This document shows, piece after piece, positions 50,478 to 57,865 of a stretch of 58,244 nucleotides of DNA. Within the stretch, counting starts at the first letter, position 1, and each line of letters begins with the position of its first letter. Origin of the DNA: Alphaproteobacteria bacterium. Lineage in GTDB: Bacteria > Pseudomonadota > Alphaproteobacteria > Acetobacterales > Acetobacteraceae. A program made the translations under genes and the position numbers. The DNA lies in NCBI GenBank assembly GCA_026400845.1, contig JAPLOH010000059.1, positions 3,134 to 61,377 of the forward strand, in the 5' to 3' direction. The notes under the pieces were generated by a model. It searched no databases and was not told the DNA's origin. It saw nothing but the letters and a program-made list of their open reading frames with translations.

Positions 50478-51298
50478 AAACCGTGGTGGTGACCGCCGAT
50501 GATTTCGGCATGTCCGAGACGGTCAACGAGGGGATCGAGCGTGCGTACCGGGAAGGCGTGCTGACCTCCGCCAGCCTGATGATGGGCGGTGCTGCGGTGG
50601 ATGATGCGGTGGCGCGGGCGCGCCGGCTGCCTGGCCTGCTTGTGGGGCTGCATCTCGTGGTGATCGAGGGGCCTTCGGTGCTGGCGCCGGCGGCGATTCC
50701 GGATTTGGTGGATGGGGCGGGCGGGTTTCCCTCGGACCAGTTGGGGTTGGGGCTGCGGTATTGCTTTTTGCCGTGGGTGCGGCGGCAATTGGCGGCGGAG
50801 ATCCGGGCGCAATTCACGGCGTTCGCAGCGACCGGGCTGTCGCTCGATCACGCGGATTCGCACAAGCACATGCATCTGCACCCGACCGTGGGGGCGCTGA
50901 TGCTGCGGATCGGGCGGGAGTTCGGGTTGAGCACGGTGAGGGTGCCGCATGAGCCGGTGGATGTCATGGCGCGCTGTGGTGTCGCCCCCACCCTGGGCGC
51001 GCGCGCGATGGCGGCGTGGACGCGGCTGTTCCGCGCCCAGGCGCGGCTTGCGGGGATGCGGGTGAATGACAACGTGTTCGGGCTCGCCTGGTCCGGCGGG
51101 TTCGACGAGGCGCGATTGCTGCGGCTGATCCCACAATTGCCTGACGGGAGCAGCGAACTCTACTTCCACCCCGCCGCGGGCCGCGACGCGCCGATCGAGC
51201 GCTTCATGCCGGACTATCGCCATCAGGACGAGTTGGCCGCGCTGTTGAGCCCGGCCGTGGCAGCTTCTATCGGGGCGCTGCGCGCAGAAAAGCGATGA
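50474..51298 (+). CDS. hpnK: HpnK hopanoid deacetylase (YdjC family)
   Basis: 274 residues from ATG 50474, overlapping hpnI. YdjC/ChbG-like carbohydrate deacetylase: VVVTADDFGMSETVNEGIER supplies the Asp pair that binds metal, GLHLVVIEGPSVL the first His, and SLDHADSHKHMHLHPTVGAL the His-rich site. HpnK removes acetate from the GlcNAc group placed by HpnI, on the way to bacteriohopanetetrol glucosamine or cyclitol ether. It is the last gene of the run. Its final 32 bases overlap the convergent sigma-factor gene. Confidence 0.93.
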   Translation: MKTVVVTADDFGMSETVNEGIERAYREGVLTSASLMMGGAAVDDAVARARRLPGLLVGLHLVVIEGPSVLAPAAIPDLVDGAGGFPSDQLGLGLRYCFLPWVRRQLAAEIRAQFTAFAATGLSLDHADSHKHMHLHPTVGALMLRIGREFGLSTVRVPHEPVDVMARCGVAPTLGARAMAAWTRLFRAQARLAGMRVNDNVFGLAWSGGFDEARLLRLIPQLPDGSSELYFHPAAGRDAPIERFMPDYRHQDELAALLSPAVAASIGALRAEKR

Positions 51299-52466
51299 GC
51301 GCCGGATCGCTGGTGAGGGCAATCGCGCGGGCGTGCGCGTCCGATTTGTCCAGGCCCAGACGGCGCAGCAGCGTCGATCGCAACGCCCAGTACGGCTGAT
51401 AGGCGGCGACCGCGGCGCCATCGATGGCATCGATGGCATCGAGGGCGGCAAGGCCGGTGGCCGTGCCACGCGCCTCGGCCAAGGCGGCGGCGCGGCCGAC
51501 GGCAACCCCGATGGTGGGCGCCACGGCGTGGAGGCCCTCGTAGAGCAGGGCGATCGCCTCCCAATTCGTGCCGCCGGTTTCGCGACGGGCGGCATGGACG
51601 GATTGGATGGCGGCTTCGAGCTGAAAACGGCCGGGTTGGCCCAAGGCGCCGGCGCGGGTCAGCAACCGGCGTGCCTCGTCGAGCATCGGAATGGACCAGC
51701 GGGCGGTATCCTGCCGGGAGAGCGGCACGAAGTCGCCAGCAGCATCTCGGCGGGCAGGGCGACGGGATTCGCAGAACAGCAGCAGCGCGAGCAGGCCGAG
51801 CGGCTCCGGCGCGCCTTGCAGCAGGTCCGTCAGCATGCGGGCCAGCCAGATCGCCTCGTCGGCCAGCGGATTGGCCGCCGCATCGTCCCAGCCGGTACCG
51901 TACGCGGCATAGATCGCCTGCATCACCGCGTCGAGCCGCTCGGGCAGGTCGGCGGGCTCGGGGATGCGCCAACCAATGCCGGCGGCCCTGATCTTCTCCT
52001 TTGCGCGGGCAAGCCGCTGCCCCATCGCGGCGGGGCTGACCAGGAAGGCGCTCGCGATGGCGGCGGCGGTCAGCCCCAGCACCATCTGCAACATCAGCGG
52101 CGTGCGGGCGGCCGGATCGATCGCCGGATGGGCGCAGACGAACAGCAGTTTCAGCCGCTCATCGGGAAAGTCGTGCTCCGCATCATCGCTCCCGGCGAGC
52201 AACAAGGTCGGCACCGCCGCTTCGCGGGTGCGCCGGCGGCGGGCGGCGTCGATCATGCGGCGCCGTGCGGCGGTGAGCAGCCAGGCTTCGGGGCGGGCCG
52301 GCACGCCGTCGCGCGGCCAGTTCGCCAGCGCCGCGGCGAAAGCGTCCGCCAGCGCGTCCTCCGCCCCGGCGAGATCGCGCGAACGGCCGCCAAGCCAGGC
52401 CACCAGCCGCCCGTAGGCCGCGCGCGCCGCATGTTCGACGGCCCGCGCGGTCGTGGGCTCAACCAA
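51267..52466 (-). CDS. ECF sigma factor with long C-terminal extension (ECF42-like)
   Basis: 399 residues if read from TTG 52466, which overlaps the DGPF-gene stop; ATG 52493 would give 408. Sigma-2 region: LVAWLGGRSRDLAGAEDALA, ALANWPRDGVPARPEAWLLT, ARRRMIDAARRRRT. Sigma-4 region: PLMLQMVLGLTAAAIASAFL, AMGQRLARAKEKIRAA. It is followed by an extension of about 200 residues (VMQAIYAAYGTGWDDA, LADEAIWLARMLTDLL, GRFQLEAAIQSVHAAR), the TPR-like part typical of ECF42 sigma factors. Promoter target and signal are unknown, and no anti-sigma gene is present. The gene is convergent with, and overlaps, hpnK. Confidence 0.87.
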   Translation of the reverse strand: MVEPTTARAVEHAARAAYGRLVAWLGGRSRDLAGAEDALADAFAAALANWPRDGVPARPEAWLLTAARRRMIDAARRRRTREAAVPTLLLAGSDDAEHDFPDERLKLLFVCAHPAIDPAARTPLMLQMVLGLTAAAIASAFLVSPAAMGQRLARAKEKIRAAGIGWRIPEPADLPERLDAVMQAIYAAYGTGWDDAAANPLADEAIWLARMLTDLLQGAPEPLGLLALLLFCESRRPARRDAAGDFVPLSRQDTARWSIPMLDEARRLLTRAGALGQPGRFQLEAAIQSVHAARRETGGTNWEAIALLYEGLHAVAPTIGVAVGRAAALAEARGTATGLAALDAIDAIDGAAVAAYQPYWALRSTLLRRLGLDKSDAHARAIALTSDPALIAFLRAAPR

Positions 52467-52806
52467 CCTGCGGCCGCACCTCGATGGTGCCATCGAGCGC
52501 GGCCGGGCATTTGGCCGCCCAATCGAGCGCCGTATCGAGATCCGGGGTCTTGATGATGTAGTAGCCGGCGAGCTGTTCCTTGGTGTCGGCGTAGGGACCG
52601 TCCTGGACATGGCGCTTGCCGTCGCGCATCCGCACCGTGGTGGCAGCAGTGTGCGCGGCGAGCTGGCTGCCGGCGACCATCACGCCCGCGTCGATCAGCG
52701 CCTTGGTGTAGGCCATCCAGGGCGCATAGGCCGCGGCAGCCAACGCGGGGTCACTCGGCATCGGCGGGCGATCGGTGCCCTGATAGATCAGGATCATGTA
52801 TTCCAT
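52459..52806 (-). CDS. DGPF/YCII-related protein
   Basis: 115 residues from ATG 52806 (GGAGAGACACG upstream). YCII-like alpha/beta barrel: EYMILIYQGTDRPPMPSDPA, VRMRDGKRHVQDGPYADTKE (the DGPF/DGPY motif) and QLAGYYIIKTPDLDTALDWA. Such proteins are regularly encoded next to ECF42 sigma factors and are thought to be part of the same stress or antibiotic-response circuit. It overlaps the sigma gene by a few bases, so the two are co-translated. The ligand is unknown. Confidence 0.9.
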   Translation of the reverse strand: MEYMILIYQGTDRPPMPSDPALAAAAYAPWMAYTKALIDAGVMVAGSQLAAHTAATTVRMRDGKRHVQDGPYADTKEQLAGYYIIKTPDLDTALDWAAKCPAALDGTIEVRPQVG

Positions 52807-52926
52807 CGTGTCTCTCCGTCGGTGTGGCGGCGAAGGAAATTCCGCGCCGGCCATATGACGTTCAGGCGGAGGCGATTTCGACACAGTGGCGGCGCAATGT
52901 CACGGCGGCCGGCAGGAGGCGCCGAT

Positions 52927-54090
52927 TCACCCTTCCCCGCGGGGCGGGCGGAGCGGCAACAGGAGCAAGGCGGCGAAGCCGGCACTCGCCGCGGCGATGA
53001 TGGCGACGCCCTGCGGCGAGACGGCATCCACCAGCGGAGCGATCAGCGTCGGCGCGCCGGCCTGGGCGATCAGCACCGGCACCGCGAGCCGGCCGAGCAG
53101 TCCGGCATAACCGGCAGGCCCGAATATCGCCATCGGCAAGGTGCCGCGATTGATGCTGAGCACCCCGTTGCCGATGCCATAGAGCAGCCCGAACACCGCC
53201 GCCGCCACCGGCCCTCCGATCAGCAGCACCAGCAGCGCCGCCGGCACCAGCACCGCCGCCGCGCGGGCACGCGCCAGCAGACTCAGCCGCTTCGCCAGGG
53301 AGAACTCGATGATCCGCCCCAGCACCTGCCCCGGCCCGATCATCGCCGCGGCAAAAATCGCCTGTTCCAGACTGCTGCCCAGGCTCTGCAGCAGCGGCAA
53401 CACGAACACCGCGACCGCCGAGCTGAGAAACGTGCGGATGGTGAAAAATCCCGACAGGCAGGCGAAGGCGCGTGCCAAACCGCGCGTGCTCCCCTCCTCG
53501 GCCGGCACCGCTGCTCCCGTCTCACGCGGCAGACCCGCCGGCACCAACGCCAGAACCATCGGCAGGTTCCACGCCGCCTGCACCGCCGCGTAGCACAGCA
53601 GGGTGTTCTGCCACCCGATCGCCTCGGCCAGCATGGCGCCAATGGGCCAGAAAATCGTGCTGGCGAAGCCGGCCAGCAGCGTAATCCCGGTGATCACCGG
53701 CGCCGCCCCACGCCCCAGCAGGCAGCCGACCGTGGCAAACGCCACATCATACAGCCCGAGCGACATGCCCACCCCAATGGCCAGCCAACCCACATACCAG
53801 GCGACAAGACCGCTCGCCGTGCCCAACACCGCCAACCCCAACGCCGAAACCGCGCAGCTCGCCACCAGAATCCCGCGCCCGCCATGCCGGTCAATGTGCT
53901 TGCCAATGCGCGGCGCACAAACCCCACTGATCAACAACGCACACGAAAACGCCCCCAACAGCACCGCCCGCGACTGACCAAGACTCTGCGCCGCGGGCAA
54001 GGCAATCACCGCCGGCAAATAAAACGTCATCCCCCACGACAACGTCTGATTGATCCCAATCACCACCGCCAACCGCCGGTTCGACGCCAT
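52927..54090 (-). CDS. MFS transporter
   Basis: 387 residues from ATG 54090. Twelve hydrophobic helices; NQTLSWGMTFYLPAVIALPA at the start, the loop 2-3 motif CAPRIGKHIDRHGGRGILVA, then IGVGMSLGLYDVAFATVGCL and GPGQVLGRIIEFSLAKRLSL in the second half. It resembles monocarboxylate-type or drug-type carriers of about 390 residues. It is an inner-membrane protein. A composite palindrome (copy C) separates it from the acyl-CoA dehydrogenase upstream on the same strand. The substrate is unknown. Confidence 0.86.
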   Translation of the reverse strand: MASNRRLAVVIGINQTLSWGMTFYLPAVIALPAAQSLGQSRAVLLGAFSCALLISGVCAPRIGKHIDRHGGRGILVASCAVSALGLAVLGTASGLVAWYVGWLAIGVGMSLGLYDVAFATVGCLLGRGAAPVITGITLLAGFASTIFWPIGAMLAEAIGWQNTLLCYAAVQAAWNLPMVLALVPAGLPRETGAAVPAEEGSTRGLARAFACLSGFFTIRTFLSSAVAVFVLPLLQSLGSSLEQAIFAAAMIGPGQVLGRIIEFSLAKRLSLLARARAAAVLVPAALLVLLIGGPVAAAVFGLLYGIGNGVLSINRGTLPMAIFGPAGYAGLLGRLAVPVLIAQAGAPTLIAPLVDAVSPQGVAIIAAASAGFAALLLLPLRPPRGEG

Positions 54091-54116
54091 GGGGTTAGGC
54101 CTCGCGGAGGGAAAGG

Positions 54117-54266
54117 GAAGGAAGGCCAGGGCTCTGCCCTGGACCCGCAAAGGGGCCGAGCCCCTTTGATCCCCTCCCCCTCAGAGCCATTCCCTTAAGT
54201 GAAGGGTTCCAAGGGCTCAGCCCTTGGCGGGGTCGAGGGGCGGAGCCCCCGCCTTCCTTCCTTCCC
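54117..54266. repeat. Composite palindromic element, copy C (short form)
   Basis: Begins GGAAGGAAGGCCAGGGCTCTG and closes with CCCCCGCCTTCCTTCC. Contains hairpins CAGGGCTCTGCCCTG, AAAGGGGCCGAGCCCCTTT, CCAAGGGCTCAGCCCTTGG and a short CCCTTAAGTGAAGGG centre. It has the arm layout of copies A and B but lacks the 23-bp core stem and loop. It lies ten bases after the acyl-CoA dehydrogenase stop. Confidence 0.8.
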
Positions 54267-54276
54267 CCCACGAAGC

Positions 54277-55533
54277 TCATCCCTTGCCGGCGCCCCAGCG
54301 GAAGAAGTCGGGGCCTTCGCGGCGGAGGAAGTTGGCGAGGACCATGCGGTGGACTTCGCTGGCGCCGTCGACCAGGCGGGCCTGGCGGGCGTAGCGGTAG
54401 ATCCACTCGACGGGGGTGTCTTTTGAGTAGCCTTTCGCGCCCATGAGCTGGAGGGCGGTATCGGCGGCTTTGTGGAGGGCGTCGGCGACGACGATTTTGG
54501 CTTGGGAGACTTCCTTGCGCGCGAGGTCTCCCTGGTCGAGTTTCCAGGCGGCCTGCATGGTGAGCAGGCGGCCGATCTGGATTTCGAGCGCGGCCTGGCC
54601 GATCAGGCCTTGCACGCTTTCCTTGTCGATGAGGCGCTGGCCGAAGGAGCGGCGCTTTTCGATGTGGGTGGCGGCGACTTCGAGGCAGCGCCGGGCGAGG
54701 CCGAGCCAGCGCATGCAGTGGGTGAGGCGGGCCGGGCCGAGGCGGATCTGGGTGAGACGCAGCCCGTCGCCGACCTCCATCAGGCGATCCTCGTCGGGGA
54801 TTTCGAGCCCGTCGAATTCCAGCTCGCAGTGTCCGCCGTGCTCCTCCGGCCCCATGATGTCGATGCGGCGGACGATGCGCCAGCCCGGCGTATCGGCGTG
54901 GAACAGGAAGGCGGTGAGGCCGCGGCGCTCGTCGTCGGAGGTGCGGGCCATCAGGATGAAGTGCTTGGCCGCCTCGGCGCCGGTGATGAACCATTTGCGG
55001 CCATGGATTTTCCAGCCGGTATTGGTGCGGGTGGCCGTCGTGTAGGTCAGCGAGGGGTCGGAGCCGCAGCCTTCGCCGTCGTCATCCATCGGCTCGGTCA
55101 TGATGAAGCCGGACTGCACCCGGCCATCGATGATCGGTTGCAGCCATTTGTCCTTCTGCGCCGGCGTCGCCACCTGGTTCAACACCCGCATGTTGCCGTC
55201 ATCGGGGGCGGCGGCGTGGAAGACGACGGGGCCGAAGATCGAGCGGTTCATCTCCTCGTAGCAGGGCGCGATGCCCGCCATGTTGATGCCCATGCCGCCG
55301 CGCTCCTTCGGCACGCTGAGCGCCCAGATGCCGGCGGCGCGGGCCTCGGCGCGGAGCGTCTGGAGCAGGTCCATGCGGATGTTTTCGTGCGCGTCATAGT
55401 TGGCTCGGTCCGCTTCGAGAGGGATCAACCGCTCGTTGACGAAGTGCCGAATGCGGCCGCACAGGGCCTCGATGTCGGGGGGGAGGGCAAAGTCCACGAT
55501 GAAGGCTCCGGGCTGCTGACGTTCCTCGCCCAT
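54277..55533 (-). CDS. Acyl-CoA dehydrogenase
   Basis: 418 residues from ATG 55533. ACAD fold: N-terminal helices (IRHFVNERLIPLEADRANYD), FAD-binding GFIMTEPMDDDGEGCGSDPS and HGRKWFITGAEAAKHFILMA, middle beta domain HCELEFDGLEIPDEDRLMEV, C-terminal helices with RRSFGQRLIDKESVQGLIGQ and LQLMGAKGYSKDTPVEWIYR. The Glu equivalent in the final ASEVHRMVLANFL stretch lies close to the usual catalytic region. It oxidises an acyl-CoA to the 2-enoyl-CoA with electrons passing to ETF. It is divergent from the extradiol dioxygenase at 55632. Confidence 0.92.
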   Translation of the reverse strand: MGEERQQPGAFIVDFALPPDIEALCGRIRHFVNERLIPLEADRANYDAHENIRMDLLQTLRAEARAAGIWALSVPKERGGMGINMAGIAPCYEEMNRSIFGPVVFHAAAPDDGNMRVLNQVATPAQKDKWLQPIIDGRVQSGFIMTEPMDDDGEGCGSDPSLTYTTATRTNTGWKIHGRKWFITGAEAAKHFILMARTSDDERRGLTAFLFHADTPGWRIVRRIDIMGPEEHGGHCELEFDGLEIPDEDRLMEVGDGLRLTQIRLGPARLTHCMRWLGLARRCLEVAATHIEKRRSFGQRLIDKESVQGLIGQAALEIQIGRLLTMQAAWKLDQGDLARKEVSQAKIVVADALHKAADTALQLMGAKGYSKDTPVEWIYRYARQARLVDGASEVHRMVLANFLRREGPDFFRWGAGKG

Positions 55534-55631
55534 TGTCGCGCGGCCCGCGCCGGAGCGCCAGCCGTTGTCGCTGCCAACCCGCACGGGTAAGGTCGCGCCC
55601 GCCCGCCCAATCCCGCGCAAGGGAGTCTGAG

Positions 55632-56612
55632 ATGCCGATCGTCCCCCCCCAACTGCACCCGCCGTTCAACATCGTGCGCGTCAGCCACGTCGCCTACGGG
55701 GTGAAGGATCTCGCCCGCAGCCGCGCCTACTGGGCGGATGCGCTAGGTTTCGTCGTCACTGAACAAACAGAACACGCGCTCTATCTGCGCGGGCTCGAGG
55801 AGCGCAACCACCACAGCGTGGTGCTGCACAAGGGCGGCGCCTCGAACGTGCGCGCGCTCGGCTTCAAGGTCTTTGAGGCGGAGGACCTGGAGCGCGCCGC
55901 GCACTGGTTCCGCGCCCAGGGGCTTGCGGCGGGGTTCATCGATGTGCCGCACCAGGGCCGCACCCTGCGCGCGGCCGACCCCTTCGGCATGAAGCTCGAA
56001 TTCTACGCCGAGATGGACCAGGTGCCCTCCCTGCTGCAGCGCTACGGGGAATACCGCGGCGCCTGCCCGCAGCGGATCGACCACATCAACTGCTTCACGT
56101 CGGACGTGCAGAAGAGCCACGAATTCTACACATCGATCGGCTTCCGCACCACCGAGTACACCGCAACGGAGGATACCGACACGATCTGGGCGATCTGGAT
56201 GCACCGCAAAGGCGGCGTGCATGACCTCGCCTTCACCAACGGCTTCGGCCCGCGGCTGCACCATATTGGTATCTGGGTGAGCCAGATGACCGACATCATC
56301 CGCATCTGCGACGTGCTCTCCACCACCGGCCACCTCGCCAGCATGGAGCGCGGGCCGGGCCGGCACGGCATCTCCAACGCCTTCTTCCTCTACCTGCGCG
56401 ACCCCGACGGCCACCGCATCGAGCTGTTCAACTCCGACTACATGACGGTCGACCCCGACCTCGTGCCGAAGCGCTGGAGCCTGCGTGACCCGCAGCGGCA
56501 AACCCTGTGGGGGGCGCCTGCGCCGAAGAGCTGGTTCGAGGAAGGCACCGTCTTCCCCGGCGTGCCGCCCGCCCAACCGCTGCTGAAGGCACAGCCGATC
56601 GTGGCGCACTGA
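55632..56612 (+). CDS. Extradiol ring-cleavage dioxygenase (homoprotocatechuate 2,3-dioxygenase-like)
   Basis: 326 residues from ATG 55632. Two vicinal-oxygen-chelate domains: FNIVRVSHVAYGVKDLARSR and then QRIDHINCFTSDVQKSHEFY. The iron ligands are His in RIDHIN, His in PRLHHIGIWV and Glu in GHRIELFNSDY. The text GEYRGACPQRIDHI and WFEEGTVFP resembles 3,4-dihydroxyphenylacetate 2,3-dioxygenase (HpaD/HPCD), which opens the ring next to the hydroxyls. No other aromatic-ring pathway genes are nearby, so the substrate is inferred from family. Its stop overlaps the next ATG (TGATG). Confidence 0.9.
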   Translation: MPIVPPQLHPPFNIVRVSHVAYGVKDLARSRAYWADALGFVVTEQTEHALYLRGLEERNHHSVVLHKGGASNVRALGFKVFEAEDLERAAHWFRAQGLAAGFIDVPHQGRTLRAADPFGMKLEFYAEMDQVPSLLQRYGEYRGACPQRIDHINCFTSDVQKSHEFYTSIGFRTTEYTATEDTDTIWAIWMHRKGGVHDLAFTNGFGPRLHHIGIWVSQMTDIIRICDVLSTTGHLASMERGPGRHGISNAFFLYLRDPDGHRIELFNSDYMTVDPDLVPKRWSLRDPQRQTLWGAPAPKSWFEEGTVFPGVPPAQPLLKAQPIVAH

Positions 56613-57142
56613 TGTTCGATGGCAAGCCCGAAATCTACCTCGCCGGCCCCGAGGTCTTCCTCCCCAATCCGCTCGCCCGCGCCGCCGAGCTGAAGGCGAT
56701 TTGCGACCGGCTCGGCGCCATCGGCCGCTTTCCGATGGATAACCAGGCCAACGTCGCCGACCCCGACCCCGACGTGATGGCCGCCAATATCTGCGCCGCC
56801 GACGAGGCGCTGGTCGCCGCCTGCGACGCCATCGTCGCCAACATGACGCCGTTCCGCGGCCCCTCGATGGATGCCGGCACCTGCTACGAAATGGGCCTCG
56901 CCAAAGGCCTCGGCAAACTCGTGGTCGGCTGGACCGCCGACCCGCGACGCTGGCAGGACAAGGTGGCCCTGGTCTCGCCGCTAACGGCGGAGGGCGACTG
57001 GTTCCGCGACGCCGACGGCAATCTGTGCCGGGATTTCGGGCTGATCGACAACCTCATGATGGTGAAGGGCGCCCATGCCGTATTCGCCACATTCGAGGCG
57101 GCGGTCGGCTTTGTTGTCGCGCAAAGCCGGGTGAAGGGATAG
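56612..57142 (+). CDS. Nucleoside 2-deoxyribosyltransferase-like protein
   Basis: 176 residues from ATG 56612, one-base overlap with the dioxygenase gene. NDT/Rossmann-like family: IYLAGPEVFLPNPLARAAEL, then FPMDNQANVADPDPDVMAAN, ACDAIVANMTPFRGPSMDAG and TCYEMGLAKGLGKLVVGWT. MDAGTCYEMG holds the catalytic-type Glu. It transfers deoxyribose between bases or hydrolyses a nucleotide-like N-glycosidic bond. Its link with ring cleavage is unclear and may be only positional. An AT-rich hairpin repeat follows the stop directly. Confidence 0.88.
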   Translation: MFDGKPEIYLAGPEVFLPNPLARAAELKAICDRLGAIGRFPMDNQANVADPDPDVMAANICAADEALVAACDAIVANMTPFRGPSMDAGTCYEMGLAKGLGKLVVGWTADPRRWQDKVALVSPLTAEGDWFRDADGNLCRDFGLIDNLMMVKGAHAVFATFEAAVGFVVAQSRVKG

Positions 57143-57200
57143 GGAAGGATGTTCTTTTTGTGAACAAAAAGAACCAAAAAAACTTTTTATCCGTTTCGTC
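57143..57200. repeat. AT-rich intergenic hairpin repeat, single arm
   Basis: GGAAGGAT is followed by a perfect 10-bp hairpin GTTCTTTTTG-TGAA-CAAAAAGAAC (57151-57174), then CAAAAAAACTTTTTATCCG. It begins one base after the stop codon of the deoxyribosyltransferase-like gene and would serve as its terminator. Same family as 10264 and 28399. Confidence 0.75.
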
Positions 57201-57272
57201 TCCAGCCCCACCGCCTTGAACCGGCTTACGGGCCACACATTCCTAAAAAATTCGCAGACACGATAAAAGTCC

Positions 57273-57301
57273 TTGACTCTGCCTCGTCGATGATCTAGGA
57301 T
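57273..57301 (+). promoter_or_regulatory. Promoter candidate for the gene at 57309
   Basis: TTGACT (57273-57278), 17 bases, TAGGAT (57296-57301). Transcription would begin at about 57308-57309, at the ATG itself, giving a leaderless mRNA. The same bases contain AGGA eight bases before the ATG, so they could instead be a ribosome site with the promoter elsewhere. Confidence 0.4.
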
Positions 57302-57308
57302 TGTCGTC

Positions 57309-57830
57309 ATGAACATCGCGACCACATCCCCCGAGCCCAACCAAGCCGAGCCGCATCCCGCGCTCCGCCTGGCCGAGGCCGTGTGCGCGCTGCTTGCCGC
57401 CATCGCCGGCCCGTCCTGGCTCTGGCGCTTCCTCCCCGGCGGGCGCGCCATGTGGGAACACCTGCAACACCTCTCGCGCGATTTCGTCGCCCTCATGCAC
57501 CGGATCGCCACGGCGCCGCCCGCCCCCCCGATCATCGCCACACCCGACACCGCTCCGGCAAGCCGGCATCCCCGCACGCCAAAAGGCGAAGTGCGCCCGC
57601 GCCGCTTCATGCACGCGCGCCAACCGCGCAGCGCCACCATCGCCGTGTCTGGCGCCATCTTGCCCGCGCGCCGCCCGGCTCCCATGCATCCACCGACCAG
57701 GCATACGCCGGTCCGCGCCCGCATCGCCCGCGCCCGCTTCGCCCACGTCAGCATTGCCCTGCGCGAGCGACGACGACGCAACGGGCTCGTGGAGGCGTGG
57801 GAGACCTGCGCGCTATTTGTTTCGATTTAG
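57309..57830 (+). CDS. Unknown protein with one hydrophobic segment and Arg/Pro-rich tail
   Basis: 173 residues from ATG 57309. After a polar start (MNIATTSPEPNQAEPHPALR) comes a hydrophobic stretch LAEAVCALLAAIAGPSWLW, then an amphipathic region (LQHLSRDFVALMHRIA) and a long Pro/Arg-rich tail with ARIARARFAHVSIALRERRR. No family is recognised. It shares the C-x-LLAA hydrophobic pattern and basic tail with the protein at 41010. The tail could bind nucleic acid or membrane phosphates. High-GC bias makes long open frames common, so reality rests on the promoter/ribosome-site signals. Confidence 0.5.
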   Translation: MNIATTSPEPNQAEPHPALRLAEAVCALLAAIAGPSWLWRFLPGGRAMWEHLQHLSRDFVALMHRIATAPPAPPIIATPDTAPASRHPRTPKGEVRPRRFMHARQPRSATIAVSGAILPARRPAPMHPPTRHTPVRARIARARFAHVSIALRERRRRNGLVEAWETCALFVSI

Positions 57831-57865
57831 CAATATAATCAAAGCCCGGAAAGGACGTGCCGATG

